A DNA stretch of 64,000 nucleotides. Source: Ampullaceana balthica (lineage: Eukaryota > Mollusca > Gastropoda > Lymnaeidae). Each line of letters opens with the position of its first letter. Positions within the stretch are counted from its first letter, which is position 1. The notes below the pieces were generated by a model. It was not told the origin of the DNA. It saw nothing but the letters and a program-made list of their open reading frames with translations, and searched no databases. The DNA lies in contig CALYLW010000044.1 of NCBI GenBank assembly GCA_944989445.1, forward strand, positions 2,151,501-2,215,500, read 5' to 3'. Positions 1 to 13,400 of the stretch are shown here, one piece after another. The position numbers were made by a program, and so were the translations under genes.

Positions 1-2
1 CT

Positions 3-170
3 TACTCCGAGGAGCAAGGCGAGCGCTTTCATCAAGATATATTGGACTTTGAACGTCGTTACCAAGTACAGTATAAAGAAAACATGATGGGGGACCACAT
101 TTGTGGGCTACTTCGAGAGAGTGATTCACAATACAATCGTAAATATAGAAAATCTATAAAGGATTTATAG
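3..170 (+). pseudogene. C-terminal tail of a transposon-associated protein (truncated by window edge)
   Basis: The frame is open from the window edge to a TAG at 168-170, 55 residues. It contains SEEQGERFHQD, ENMMGDHICGLLRES and QYNRKYRK. I recognise this tail from repeat-derived proteins common in invertebrate genomes; no function can be assigned. The rest would lie to the left of the window. The sequence just after it (AAAGGGATTTATAGT-like) recurs near 17320, 19470 and 42600, which supports a repeat origin. Confidence 0.5.
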
Positions 171-339
171 TAAAAAACTTGTTTTTTGAAAAGCAAACTG
201 TATTTTGTCTCTATTACTTTGTATAATTCTGCATGACTCAATGTGTTGTTTTCAGATTTTGATGCACGAAACCTGTGGTGAATATAAGAGTGTAACTTTT
301 GTAGTTCTTATTGTAAACACTCTAACGCTTCTATAATCT

Positions 340-921
340 GAGGATGAGACTTTAGAATAGCTTTAGTTCCAACAGCTTGTGCTTCCCATCTGGTATCGGA
401 AAGAGAGTTTACCAGCGTTCAATCCACAAAGCATCCTTTCAGAATATTCCATCTGTTAGTTGAAGCTGAGAAGAAAAGTATCGAACAGTTGCAATGTATG
501 GAAGAAGTTTATTGCCTCTAAACAAGAGTAAACAGCAATTTTGCCGACCAGATTTAGTGAATGGGTAGCACACAGGATATGTATATAGAAAACTAATTTT
601 CCTCAAGAATTGTGCTCTGCATGCCCTTGTAATACCAAGACATATTAGCTGCGTTATCCGGGACTGACCTCTGCATTTCGCAAAATCAATATTGCAAACT
701 TCACGTATGTACTGCAACTCTTGCTTAGCCATACCTTCACCGGTGTGACTTTGCAGCTCCAAGAAAGTAAAAAAGTGCTCAATGGGCTCTCCATCTACAT
801 GTACTACATTGCGAAGAATACCGCTTAACTGATCTATAAGTGAAATATCGGGTATTGACAAGCTGAAATAACCGGAAGCCTTTACTTCATCTATAATTAC
901 TTGATGGACTTTTGGAGACAC
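340..921 (-). pseudogene. Decayed hAT-type transposase / ZMYM1-like DUF4371 fragment
   Basis: A 160-residue open frame (439-921) starts MSPKVHQVIIDEVKASGYFS and holds DGEPIEHFFTFLELQSHTGEG and CNIDFAKCRGQS, typical of the DUF4371 region of ZMYM1-like proteins derived from hAT transposases. The invariant DST after SLSI is missing. After CRGQS the expected YDNAANMSG block is disrupted by frameshift. Homology resumes past the ORF end to about 340 (NSLSDTRWEAQAVGTKAIL) across an in-frame stop. It is a dead copy of a mobile element, not a host gene. Confidence 0.7.
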
Positions 922-1103
922 AATTTTAATCAGTTATTCACATATAGTTCGGGATACATAAGAAGGATTTCCTTTCCAGAATTTCCTTATTTCGCAATGT
1001 GTGATGCTAAAAATGGATCAAACTGACTGACCAACTCCAGCAACCCTAGAAAATTCAATTTTGTAAATATCAAATTTTTCATTTGTCCCTTTAAAAGAGA
1101 TTT

Positions 1104-1270
1104 CAGGGGTGGATTAAGATTGCACGAGGCCCCTGGCTGCAATTCCACCTGGGACCGTGTCCAGCCACTTTATTATACAATTTAATAATTTTGGAGTCCC
1201 TTAATTTAGTCTTAAATCATTAGGGGCCCTTGGTTTTAGACCAATCAGCCTTCCATTTAATCCACCCTTG
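1104..1270. mobile_element. hAT-type MITE
   Basis: A 167-bp element has terminal inverted repeats CAGGGGTGGATTAA (left) and TTAATCCACCCTTG (right). The flanking 8-mers agree at 6 of 8 positions (AGAGATTT / TGCGATTT), as expected for an aged hAT target-site duplication. No coding capacity. The next bases to about 1425 (GGTGCCC..., TTAATCCAGGCC) look like another decayed interspersed repeat. Confidence 0.6.
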
Positions 1271-1718
1271 TGCGATTTAATATTACATTTTGCGATTTGC
1301 TAACGTCATGTCGATTATGGACAATACACAATTTTTTCTTGAGGACTTTTGGTGCCCCCCAAACGCTTGGTGCCCAAGGCACGTGCCTTGTTTGCCTATA
1401 GGTTAATCCAGGCCTTTCTCCATATGTGTACAATTTGTTTGTTTATCCAAGAGGCTTGTATTTTTAAAAATTATATAAAATAAAGTAAAACATATTTAAT
1501 AGTAATGTATTTTGTAAATATAGATATAATCTTTTGTCTCATAGGTTGGGAACCTGTACCTCCATAAGTTTCTTGAGACCTTTCAAAGTATCTAGTATTT
1601 TTTTTTATAATTGCTTTTAATGGATTTTTTAAGCGATCCTCTTTATCACTGCCTATTTTAAATATGGCATAAAAAAAATTCCTCACCTATACAAGTCTTC
1701 ATTACAATTTATATTTAA

Positions 1719-2133
1719 TAGGTCTGAGGAAATTAACGATTAACTAATCTATTAATCGTTAAAACTTTTAATCAATTAAAATTAATATTAACGATTAAAG
1801 TTCGATTTATCTAATTTTTTTCTCAATTTATTGATTATGTTATATTTTTGTTACTTACACACTTTACACTCATATTATTATTATTTAAATAGACGTGCAT
1901 GCGTAAACAATAGCTTTTGTTTTCCTTATATCTTGCATAGCAGAGCGAATTCGCTGTGTTACGTCACAAAATTTGGGAGCCATGGAATTACCGCGACCTG
2001 AACGATTTCGCGAAATAATGAATCGCGACTTAACTGAATCGGAAAAATTTAATTAATCGAATATTAATCGATTAATTGATTTATTAAAAAAAATATTGAT
2101 CGAAAAAAAATGTTTTAATCAGTACCAGCCCTA
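1719..2133. mobile_element. AT-rich non-autonomous element with TTAATCGATTAA cores
   Basis: The left end TAGGTCTGAGGAAATTAACG and right end CAGTACCAGCCCTA form imperfect inverted termini (AGGG/TCTG). The interior is full of ATTAATCGATTAAT-type palindromes and includes a block with TGTGTTACGTCACAAAATTTGGGAGCC. The same block and ends occur in reverse orientation at 54546-54886, so this is an interspersed family. A 100-bp relative lies near 17990-18090. Confidence 0.55.
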
Positions 2134-2214
2134 ATATTTATGTTTATTAATTCGTAAAAACCTCCATTAGATTGCCTTAGAAAGGGCGGGCCATTGGACA
2201 CCGCCCCGTGCAGC

Positions 2215-2900
2215 AACAGGTCTAGGTACGCGACTGTGTAAATAGCTCTAGTCCCGTCCCTTTCACTATGTCCAAAAGGTAAATAGCGCTAGTCCCGCCC
2301 ATTTCTTTAACTAGGTCCCATATTGAAATAGCGTTGTACCAGAGAATGATTTCAATCATGACTGTAAAGGATCCATTTCTTGAACTAAGGGATCGTCCAT
2401 AAATGACGTCACACGATTTTCGCCCAATTTTAACCCCCTCCCACTAATCCTCACACTTCGTAACAAAAACTTAGATACCCTCCACTATGAGGTCACACAG
2501 TTTTGACCCCACCCCCTTAAAGCCGTATTTTCTAATTGAAAAATTAGAATGTTTCAAATTACTTTTTTGTCATTTAAATATGTATTTAATGTAAGTTTGC
2601 ACTCTAACTTTGTAACACGTCTGAAGACATGTAAAACTTCATTAAATAAATTGCAAGCAATGACATATTTCAGTGGAACTTTTATTTAAAGTTGCGCGTT
2701 TTTATGTGATGTCAAGTGATGTTTTAAACACCTCCCTCCCCATCGTCACGCATCGTCACAAATGCGTTACCCCCTCCCCCACCTCTAGGTGCGTGACGTC
2801 ATTTATGGACGGCCCCTAAGTCCCAATGTAAATTACGCTAGTCCCGCCCACTTCTTTAACAAAGTACACATGTAAATAGCGTTAGTCCAGGCTAATTTTA
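2215..2900. repeat. Degenerate ~60-bp tandem repeat split by a MITE
   Basis: Units of the type AAATAGCGCTAGTCCCGCCC-ATTTCTTTAAC-TAGGTCC occur about three times before 2385 and twice after 2820. The Harbinger-like MITE at 2389-2816 lies between them and interrupts the array. Confidence 0.55.
2389..2816. mobile_element. PIF/Harbinger-type MITE
   Basis: A 428-bp element is bounded by inverted repeats: left GGGATCGTCCATAAATGACG, right CGTCATTTATGGACGGCCCC (both also share TGACGTCAC inward). It is flanked on both sides by TAA (2386-2388 and 2817-2819), the 3-bp TWA duplication expected for Harbinger elements. No ORF. A 5'-truncated copy with the same right end lies at about 15050-15234. Confidence 0.75.
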
Positions 2901-4300
2901 AAATTTAAAACTTTTTTGAAGAATGACGACGAAAAATACATTTTGTTTAGCAAATAACGATACAATTAAGACCATCAAATAAAGTGACGCATGTCTGTTG
3001 GCTACCGCAATTTGTGTTTATAAAAATAGAGTGGAGTTGAGTGTAAACAGCGTGCAGTAGTCAGTAGAGGACCAATAGCTAGAGGGTATAGATCTAAAGA
3101 GTGTAAGACGCCCAAAAGGGCTGTAGGGAAAATATAGTATGTTTGCATACCTATAAGACCTTTCAAATACTATGCAAATAACGGCACGAGTATCAGTATT
3201 TAGTTTCATATTTACACTTACGTAATTAGTTCCCTTTTGACTATTTTCTTATTTCTTCTTATTTTCTCCTGGACTTTAACTATTATTATTATTTATTTTA
3301 AAATGTACGGCTGGATTACCATTCTGGTTGAAATTTTGAAGACTACAAACCTGAATATAGCACCACTTTTGATATTTCCCAGAAGCTTGTGCTACTCACA
3401 ATCTATATATATAATTCCCTTCATGGGACCATGCGAGACACCACCATGACGCAAACATGTGCAAAAAAGCATGACGAATTACCCTCGCTGGTGTCAACTA
3501 AACTCAGTTAATGCTTGGCAAGCGAAGGTAGTGGAGGGGTTACCAACAATCGTCCTTGCGTTTCACATGCATTTTTCCTTGACAGAAAACGTGAGATTCG
3601 TAGTGTACTGGTTATCACGTCCGCCTCATGCGTTGAAGGTCCCGAGTTCAAGCCCCAGGCGAATACATTGTTTTTTTTTGTTTTTTTTAAATATCTGTTT
3701 GTGCCCGATCTTTTACCTCTTTATTGCATAGCATACGCCGCAGACTTGCTCATCATAGACAGTGCAAAGAACGGTTTGGGGGGGGGGTGAGAGTACAGAC
3801 ATAAAAAAGCAGTACCAAGTAAATAAAAAATAGCGAGTAAACGTGAAGACATGCACACTGAGGTTGTTGGCCGACTGTGATTGGCCGACCCTAGCGAGGG
3901 TTAGTCATATTTAGGGTTGTTAATTGCGTGTTGTTGTTTTTTTGTTTTTGGAAAACCGATTATCGATTATGTAACTCCGATTTTAAACCAATTATCGTTT
4001 TTTAGCTGACTTCATAAAAGTTAGGGGTGTACAGAATTTCGCCTGCGTATGTCTCGAAACCTACAATGAGTTGGCAGTCCGTCCCCCCCCCCTCCGCCCC
4101 CCCCAAAAAAAAACGTTCACTCGCGTGGTTTTGATTTCTTCGTGCTGTAGTTTGTGTCCGTTCTTTCTCCATTTTCTTTGCACTCTCCATGAGCAAGTAT
4201 GCGGCGTATGCTACGCCGCGGGGCGCCTAGTAAGATATAATATACATATTTAAAATACCTAAAAAATTGACAGTCGTCAAAGCGAGTCCTTGCACTATAC
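2820..4300. other. Intergenic stretch downstream of the PLA2 gene
   Basis: No gene was recognised. It holds a tRNA-like sequence (separate entry), homopolymer G, C and T runs at 3671-3689, 3777-3787 and 4083-4103, and short ORFs with no recognisable homology. The part at 3840-3960 resembles 44160-44340 (genomic repeat). Confidence 0.4.
3594..3667 (+). tRNA. tRNA-Val-like pseudogene or SINE head (anticodon position reads CAT)
   Basis: The body matches eukaryotic tRNA-Val: a TAGTGTACTGGTTATCACGT D-arm/box A region, an AAGGTC variable region, and GAGTTCAAGCCCC as box B/T-arm. The anticodon loop reads CTCATGC, so the triplet at the anticodon position is CAT rather than a Val anticodon. The anticodon stem has a mismatch and the acceptor stem pairs over only about five bases. 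A T-rich run follows directly. More likely a pseudogene or SINE-derived copy than a working tRNA. Confidence 0.5.
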
Positions 4301-4301
4301 T

Positions 4302-4307
4302 TTTATT
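4302..4307 (-). promoter_or_regulatory. Candidate poly(A) signal of the PLA2 gene
   Basis: AATAAA on the minus strand about 100 bases past the PLA2 stop codon (4405-4407). It is the first canonical hexamer after the stop, giving a short 3' UTR. Confidence 0.5.
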
Positions 4308-4404
4308 AACATATGGGGTCCATTCCCTTTGTTAATAAATACACAACATTACGTATGTACGTATTATATTGGATGTATAGACGGCTTAATATAGACGATA
4401 GGGC

Positions 4405-7400
4405 TCATCCATTCCTACACCTTCCCTTATTAGAAGCGATGTACGAGGCTTTAGCCAGGCACTGACCAAAAGTGACGTCACACTGACAGGCTTGGTATTT
4501 ACAAGTGCCGCGTGGATCTGTAATAACAATACATATTTATTAATGTATATGAAGAACTATATGATGTACCATATGTGATGTACTATATCATGTACTAAAT
4601 CTTGTACTAAAATATTTTACTGTATCATGTAATACATGATTTACTATTTGATATGGACAGATATTACATTGTCGCTATTCACGTTAACTGAATCATTCTT
4701 TAGAAACCGTCCAAAACAGCTGTCCATGTTACAAAACAGCTGTCCATGTTACAAAACAGCTGTCCATGTTACAAAACAGCTGACCATGTTAAAGATTAGT
4801 CTGACCGACGTCGTTATGGACAGTAGTTGACCCATCATGACATCACAGACTTCTCACAATAAGTAGATTAAAAGTCACGGTCAGAACTCACCTTGACACA
4901 CACAACCGGCACCGCCACACTTGAATGTATACGTCGTTAGGTGAGTCACCGAACAGCTTGTCCCGGTGTAGCAGTCGTCGTGGGCCTTGCAGCACCTTGG
5001 AAGAAACGCATTTGTTGGATTGGTTCCAAGATTTTGGTATGACAATATTACCGTTGAATTGCAGGGTTATTTACAGACATACGATCTTGTGTAGCGAACG
5101 TGACCGTTAAATTTAAACTCTACCCTAAAAATTTAAAAGAAATAGACTTGAGATCGGTCAAGTTAAGGGTCTTTGTTATTTATATTCAAGTTTGAAAAAG
5201 AATTCTTTAAGAACATATACCATATAACAATACTTGAGAACTGTAGATAGGATTCTGTGAACCCAGAGACGCAGTGAGTATAATATTTCTTGTAGATATT
5301 ATTTGGATAACATTAATTCAGCTAGGGTTAAGGGTCGTCGAGCTCTTTATGGCCACGTCAAAAACGCTGTCCACAAGCTCAAGTTATAGCCACGTCAAAG
5401 ACACTGTCCAAAAACTCATGTTGATTTGTGTGTGTGAATGGGGAGGGGCTTGCAACATCAATTTTACAGACATGTTCCGTTCCACTTTGGATTATTTTAG
5501 TTCAATCTTTGGCTACAATGTAAGATGGTGAACTATTTCTTTGGCTACAACTACAATGTAAGATGGTGAACTATTTCTTTGGCTACAACTACAATGTAAT
5601 ATGGTGAATTATTTCTTTGGCTATAACTACAATGTAAAATGGTGAACTATTTCTTTGGCTACAACTACAATGTAAGATGGTGAACTATTTCTTTGGCTAC
5701 AACTACAATGTAAGATGGTGAACTATTTCTTTGGCTACAACTACAATGTAAGATGGTAAACTATTTCTTTGGCTACAACTACAATGTAAGATGGTGAACT
5801 ATTTCTTTGGCTACAACTACAATGTAAGATGGTGAACTATTTCTTTGGCTACAATGTAAAATGGTGAACTATTTCTTTGGCTACAACTACAATGTAAGAT
5901 GATGAACTATTTCTTTGGCTACAACTACAATGTAAGATAATGAACTATTTCTTTGGCTACAACTACAATGTAAGATAGTGAACTATTTCTTTGGCTACAA
6001 CTACAATGTAAGATGGTGAACTATTTCTTTGGCTACAATGTAAGATGGTGAACTATTTCTTTGGCTACAACTACAATGTAAGATGGTGAACTATTTCTTT
6101 GGCTACAATGTAAGATGGTGAACTATTTCTTTGGCTACAACTACAATGTAAGATGGTGAACTATTTCTTTGGCTACAACTACAATGTAAGATAATGAACT
6201 ATTTCTTTGGCTACAACTAAAATGTAAGATGGTGAACTATTTCTTTGGATACTACTACAATGTAAGATAGTGAACTATTTCTTTGGCTACAATGTAAGAT
6301 GGTGAACTATTTCTTTGGCTACAACTACAATGTAAGATTGTGAACTATTTCTTTGGCTACAACTACAATGTAAGATGGTGAACTATTTCTTTGGCTACAA
6401 TGTAAGATGGTGAAACTATTTCTTTGCCTACAATGTAAGATGGTGAACTATTTTTTGGCTACAACTACAATGTAAGATGGTGAACTATTTCTTTGGCTAC
6501 AATGTAAGATGGTGAACTATTTCTTTGGCTACAACTACAATGTAAGATGGTGAACTATTTCTTTGGCTACAACTACAATGTAATATGGTGAATTATTTCT
6601 TTGGCTATAACTACAATGTAAGATGGTGAACTATTTCTTTGGCTACAACTACAATGTAAGATGGTGAACTATTTCTTTGGCTACAACTACAATGTAAGAT
6701 AGTGAACTATTTCTTTGGCTACAACTACAATGTAAGAGGGTGAACTATTTCTTTGGCTACAATGTAAGATGGTGAACTATTTCTTTGGCTACAACTACAA
6801 TGTAAGATGGTGAACTATTTCTTTGGCTACAACTACAATGTAATATGGTGAATTATTTCTTTGGCTATAACTACAATGTAAAATGGTGAACTATTTCTTT
6901 GGCTACAACTACAATGTAAGATGGTGAACTATTTCTTTGGCTACAACTACAATGTAAGATGGTGAACTATTTCTTTGGCTACAACTACAATGTAAGATGG
7001 TAAACTATTTCTTTGGCTACAACTACAATGTAAGATGGTGAACTATTTCTTTGGCTACAACTACAATGTAAGATGGTGAACTATTTCTTTGGCTACAATG
7101 TAAAATGGTGAACTATTTCTTTGGCTACAACTACAATGTAAGATGATGAACTATTTCTTTGGCTACAACTACAATGTAAGATAATGAACTATTTCTTTGG
7201 CTACAACTACAATGTAAGATAGTGAACTATTTCTTTGGCTACAACTACAATGTAAGATGGTGAACTATTTCTTTGGCTACAATGTAAGATGGTCAACTAT
7301 TTCTTTGGCTTCAACTACAATGTAAGATGGTGAACTATTTCTTTGGCTACAATGTAAGATGGTGAACTATTTCTTTGGCTACAACTACAATGTAAGATGG

Positions 7401-10400
7401 TGAACTATTTCTTTGGCTACAACTACAATGTAAGATAATGAACTATTTCTTTGGCTACAACTAAAATGTAAGATGGTGAACTATTTCTTTGGATACTACT
7501 ACAATGTAAGATAGTGAACTATTTCTTTGGCTACAATGTAAGATGGTGAACTATTTCTTTGGCTACAACTACAATGTAAGATTGTGAACTATTTCTTTGG
7601 CTACAACTACAATGTAAGATGGTGAACTATTTCTTTGGCTACAATGTAAGATGGTGAACTATTTCTTTGCCTACAATGTAAGATGGTGAACTATTTTTTG
7701 GCTACAACTACAATGTAAGATGGTGAACTATTTCTTTGGCTACAATGTAAGATGGTGAACTATTTCTTTGGCTACAACTACAATGTAAGATGGTGAACTA
7801 TTTCTTTGGCTACAACTACAATGTAATATGGTGAATTATTTCTTTGGCTATAACTACAATGTAAGATGGTGAACTATTTCTTTGGCTACAACTACAATGT
7901 AAGATGGTGAACTATTTCTTTGGCTACAACTACAATGTAAGATAGTGAACTATTTCTTTGGCTACAACTACAATGTAAGATGGTGAACTATTTCTTTGGC
8001 TACAATGTAAGATGGTGAACTATTTCTTTGGCTACAACTACAATGTAAGATGGTGAACTATTTCTTTGGCTACAACTACAATGTAAGATAATGAACTATT
8101 TCTTTGGCTACAACTAAAATGTAAGATGGTGAACTATTTCTTTGGATACTACTACAATGTAAGATAGTGAACTATTTCTTTGGCTACAATGTAAGATGGT
8201 GAACTATTTCTTTGGCTACAACTACAATGTAAGATTGTGAACTATTTCTTTGGCTACAACTACAATGTAAGATGGTGAACTATTTCTTTGGCTACAATGT
8301 AAGATGGTGAACTATTTCTTTGCCTACAATGTAAGATGGTGAACTATTTTTTGGCTACAACTACAATGTAAGATGGTGAACTATTTCTTTGGCTACAATG
8401 TAAGATGGTGAACTATTTCTTTGGCTACAACTACAATGTAAGATGGTGAACTATTTCTTTGGCTACAACTACAATGTAATATGGTGAATTATTTCTTTGG
8501 CTATAACTACAATGTAAGATGGTGAACTATTTCTTTGGCTACAACTACAATGTAAGATGGTGAACTATTTCTTTGGCTACAACTACAATGTAAGATGGTG
8601 AACTATTTCTTTGGCTACAACTACAATGTAAGATAGTGAACTATTTCTTTGGCTACAACTACAATGTAAGATAGTGAACTATGTCTTTGGCTACTTATAC
8701 AATGTAAGATAGTGAACTATTTCTTTGGCTACAACTACAATGTAAGATGGTGAACTATCTTTCCTAATTTTACATCCTTAAAAGCACCAATAAATGCTCT
8801 TACATTACATCTTCGAAAATTACTTTTATAAAAATTTCAATATTAAAATACCTTAGCTCTACACCATTTGGTACTAAAAGCGATTGTAAAAATATTTATT
8901 TACAATCCCTTTTAATTAATCGAATGTTCAATGACATCCGTCACAAAATTAAAACTTAGTTTTCAACCAGAAACACAATTTTTTTTTAAAAAATCAGCTG
9001 TTACCTATCCACAGCATCGACAGGAACGCCAGAACCACCCAGACCACAATAACATCCGTAGTTGTTGTAATCACTGGCGGATCTCTTTGTGTAGTGTTTA
9101 ATGATCTCAGTCAGCTCAATGAGACTTCTTTTCACAGTTTTACCATTTGTATCTTGGAATGTGACGACCTGGTTGGCTGGGGACATAAAGGTTGTGACAG
9201 CCTGGTTGGCTGGTGACATAAAGGTTGTGACAGCCTGGTTGGCTGGGGACATAAAGGTTGTGACAGCCTGGTTGGCTGGTGACATAAAGGTTGTGACAGC
9301 CTGGTTGGCTGGTGACATAAAGGTTGTGACAGCCTGGTTGGCTGGGGACATAAAGGTTGTGACAGCCTGGTTGGCTGGGGACAAAAAGGTTGTGACAGCC
9401 TGGTTGGCTGGGGACATAAAGGTTGTGACAGCCTGATTGGCTGGTGACATAAAGGTTCTGACAGCCTGGTTGGCTGGGGACATAAAGGTTGTGACAGCCT
9501 GGTTGGCTGGGGACATAAAGGTTGTGACAGCCTGGTTGGCTGGGGACATAAAGGTTGTGACAGCCTGGTTGGCTGGGGACATAAAGGTTGTGACAGCCTG
9601 GTTGGCTGGTGACATAAAGGTTGTGACAGCCTGGTTGGCTGGGGACATAAAGGTTGTGACAGCCTGGTTGGCTGGGGACATAAAGGTTGTGACAGCCTGG
9701 TTATCTAGGGACATAAAGGTTGTGACAGCCTGGTTGGCTGGGTACATCAAGGTTGTGACAGCCTGGTTGGCTGGGGACATAAAGGTTGTGACAGCCTGGT
9801 TGGTTGGGGACATAAAGGTTGTGACAGCCCGGTTGGCTGGGGATATAAAGGTTGTGACAGCCTGGTTGGCTGGGGACATAAAGGTTGTGACAGCCTGGTT
9901 GGCTGGGGACATAAAGGTTGTGACAGCCCGGTTGGCTGGGGACATAAAGGTTGTGACAGCCTGGTTGGCTGGGGACATAAAGGTTGTGACAGCCTGGTTG
10001 GCTGGGGACTTAAAGGTTGTGACAGCCTGGTTGGCTGGGGACATAAAGGTTGTGACAGCCTGGTTGGCTGGGGACATAAAGGTTGTAAAAGCCTGGTCGG
10101 CTGGGGACATAAAGGTTGTGACAGCCTGGTCGGCTGGGGACATAACGGTTGTGACAGCCTGGTTGGCTGGGGACATAAAGGTTGTGACAGCCCGGTTGGC
10201 TGGGGACATAAAGGTTGTGACAGCCTGGTTGGCTGGGGACATAAAGGTTGTGACAGCCTGGTTGGCTGGGGACATAAAGGTTGTGACAGCCTGGTTTGCT
10301 GGGGACATAAAGGTTGTGACAGCCTGGTTGGCTGGGGACATAAAGGTTGTGACAGCCTGGTTGGCTGGGACATAAAGGTTGTGACAGCCTGGTTGGCTGG

Positions 10401-13400
10401 GGACATAAAGGTTGTGACAGCCCGGTTGGCTGGGGACATAAAGGTTGTGACAGCCTGGTTGACTGGGGACATAAATGTTGTGACAGCCCGGTTGGCTGGG
10501 GACATAAAGGTTGTGACAGCCTGGTTGGCCGGGGACATAAAGGTTGTGACAGCCTGGTTGGCTGGTGACATAAAGGTTGTGACAGCCCGTTTGGCTGGGG
10601 ACATAAAGGTTGTGACAGCCCGGTTGGCTGGGGACATAAAAGTTGTGACAGCCTGGTTGGCTGGGGACATAAAGGTTGTGACAGCCCGGTTGGCTGGGGA
10701 CATAAAGGTTGTGACAGCCTGGTTGGCTGGGGATATAAATGTTGTGACAGCCTGGCAGGCTGGGGACATAAAGGTTGTGACAGCCTGGTTGGCTGGGGAC
10801 ATAAAGGTTATGGCAGCCTGGTTGGCTGGGGATATAAAGGTTGTGACAGCCTGGTTGGCTGGGGATATAAAGATGTGACAGCTTGGTTGGCTGGGGACAT
10901 AAAGGTTGTGACAGCCTGGTTGGCTGGGGATATAAAGTTTGTGAAAGCCTGGTTGACTGGGGACATAATGTTGTGGCAGCCTGGTTGGCTGGGGACATAA
11001 AGGTTGTTACAGCCTGGTTGGCTGGGGATATAAAGGTTGTGACAGCCTGGTTGGCTTGGGACATACAGGTTGTGACAGCCTGATTTTTGTGGGGCCATAA
11101 AGGTTGTGACAGCCCGGTTGGCTTGGGAGATAAAGGTTGTGACAGCCTGGTTTTTGTGGGGACATAAAAGTTGCGACAGCCTGGTTGGCTGGGGACATAA
11201 AGGTTTTGACAGCCTGTTTGACTGGGGACATAACGGTTGTGACAGCCTGGTTGGCTGGGGACATAAAGGTTGTTACAGCCCGGTTAGCTGGGGACATAAA
11301 GGTTGTGACAGCCCGGTTGGCTGGTGACATAAAGGTTGTGACAGCCCGTTTGGCTGGGGACATAAAGGTTGTGACAGCCCGGTTGGCTGGGGACATAAAG
11401 GTTGTGACAGCCCGGTTGGCTGGGGACATAAAGGTTGTGACAGCCCGGTTGGCTGTGGATATAAATGTTGTGACAGCCTGGCAGGCTGGGGACATAACGT
11501 TTGTGACAGCCTGGTTGGCTGGGGACATAAAGGTTGTGGCAGCCTGGTTGGCTGGGGATATAAAGGTTGTGACAGCCTGGTTGGCTGGGGATATAAAGGT
11601 TGTGACAGCTTGGTTGGCTGGGGACATAAAGGTTGTGACAGCCTGGTTGGCTGGGGATATAAAGTTTGTGAAAGCCTGGTTGATTGGGGACATAATGTTG
11701 TGGCAGCCTGGTTGGCTGGGGACATAAAGGTTGTTACAGCCTGGTTGGCTGGGGATATAAAGGTTGTGACAGCCTAGTTGGCTGGGGACATACAGGTTGT
11801 GACAGCCTGATTTTTGTGGGGCCATAAAGGTTGTGACAGCCCGGTTGGCTTGGGAGATAAAGGTTGTGACAGCCTGGTTTTTGTGGGGACATAAAAGTTG
11901 CGACAGTCTGGTTGGCTGGGGACATAAAGGTTTTGACAGCCTGTTTGACTGGGGACATAAAGGTTGTGACAGCCTGGTTGGCTGGGGACATAAAGGTTGT
12001 TACAGCCCGGTTAGCTGGGGACATAAAGGTTGTGACAGCCTGATTGGCTGGGGACATAATGGTTGTGACAGCCTGGTTTTTGTGGGGACATAAGGGTTGC
12101 GAAAGCCTGGTTGGCTTGGGACATAAAGGTTGTGACAGCCCGGTTGGCTGGGGACATAAAGGTTGTGACAGCCTGGTTGGCTGGGGACATAAAGTTTGTG
12201 ACAGCCTGGTTGGCTGGGGACATAAAGGTTGTGACAGCCGGGTTGGCTGGGGACATAAAGGTTGTGACAGCCTGGTTGACTGGGGACATAAAGGTTGTTA
12301 CAGCCTGGTTCGCTGGGGACATAAAGTTTGAGACAGCCCGGTTGGCTGGGGACATAAAGGTTGTGACAGCCTGGTTGGCTGGGGACATAAAGGTTGTGAC
12401 AGCCTGGTTGGCTGGGGACATAATGGTTGTGACAGCCTGGTTGGCTGAGGACATAAAGATTGTGACAGCCTGGTTGGCTGGTGACATAAAGGTTGTGGCA
12501 GCGAGGTTGGCTAGGGACATAAGGTTGTGACAGCCTTTGTGGCTGGGGACATAAAGGTTGTGACAGCCCGGTTGGCTGGTGACATAATGGTTGTGACAGC
12601 CCGGTTGGCTGGGAACATAAATGTTGTGACAGCCAGGTTGGCTAGTGACATAAAGGTTGTGACAACCAAGTTGGCTAGGGACATAAAGGTTGTGACAGTC
12701 TGGTTGGCTGGGGACATAAAGGTTGTGACAGCCTGGTTGACTGGGGACATAAATGTTGTGACAGCCCGGTTGGCTGGGGACATAAAGGTTGTGACAGCCT
12801 GGTTGGCCGGGGACATAAAGGTTGTGACAGCCTGGTTGGCTGGTGACATAAAGGTTGTGACAGCCCGTTTGGCTGGGGACATAAAGGTTGTGACAGCCCG
12901 GTTGGCTTGGGACATAAAGGTTGTGACAGCCTGGTTGGCTGGGGACATAAAAGTTGTGACAGCCCGATTGGCTGGGGACATAAAGGTTGTGACAGCCTGG
13001 TTGGCTGGGGATATAAATGTTGTGACAGCCTGGCAGGCTGGGGACATAAAGGTTGTGACAGCCTGGTTGGCTGAGGACATAATGGTTGTGACAGCCTGGT
13101 TGGCTGAGGACATAAAGATTGTGACAGCCTGGTTGGCTGGTGACATAAAGGTTGTGGCAGCCAGGTTGGCTAGGGACATAAGGTTGTGACAGCCTGGTTG
13201 GCTGGGGACATAAAGGTTGTGACAGCCCGGTTGGCTGGTGACATAATGGTTGTGACAGCCCGGTTGGCTGGGAACATAAATGTTGTGACAGCCAGGTTGG
13301 CTAGTGACATAAAGGTTGTGACAACCAAGTTGGCTAGGGACATAAAGGTTGTGACAGTCTGGTTGGCTAGTTACATAAATATTGTGACAGCCAGGTTGGC

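Noticed and set aside
9001..11825. Long ORFs (up to 687 codons) through the 33-bp array, on both strands
   Set aside because: They follow from a stop-free unit with period divisible by 3. Only the last ~41 codons of the longest (9005-9128) plus the adjoining propeptide bases are PLA2 exon.
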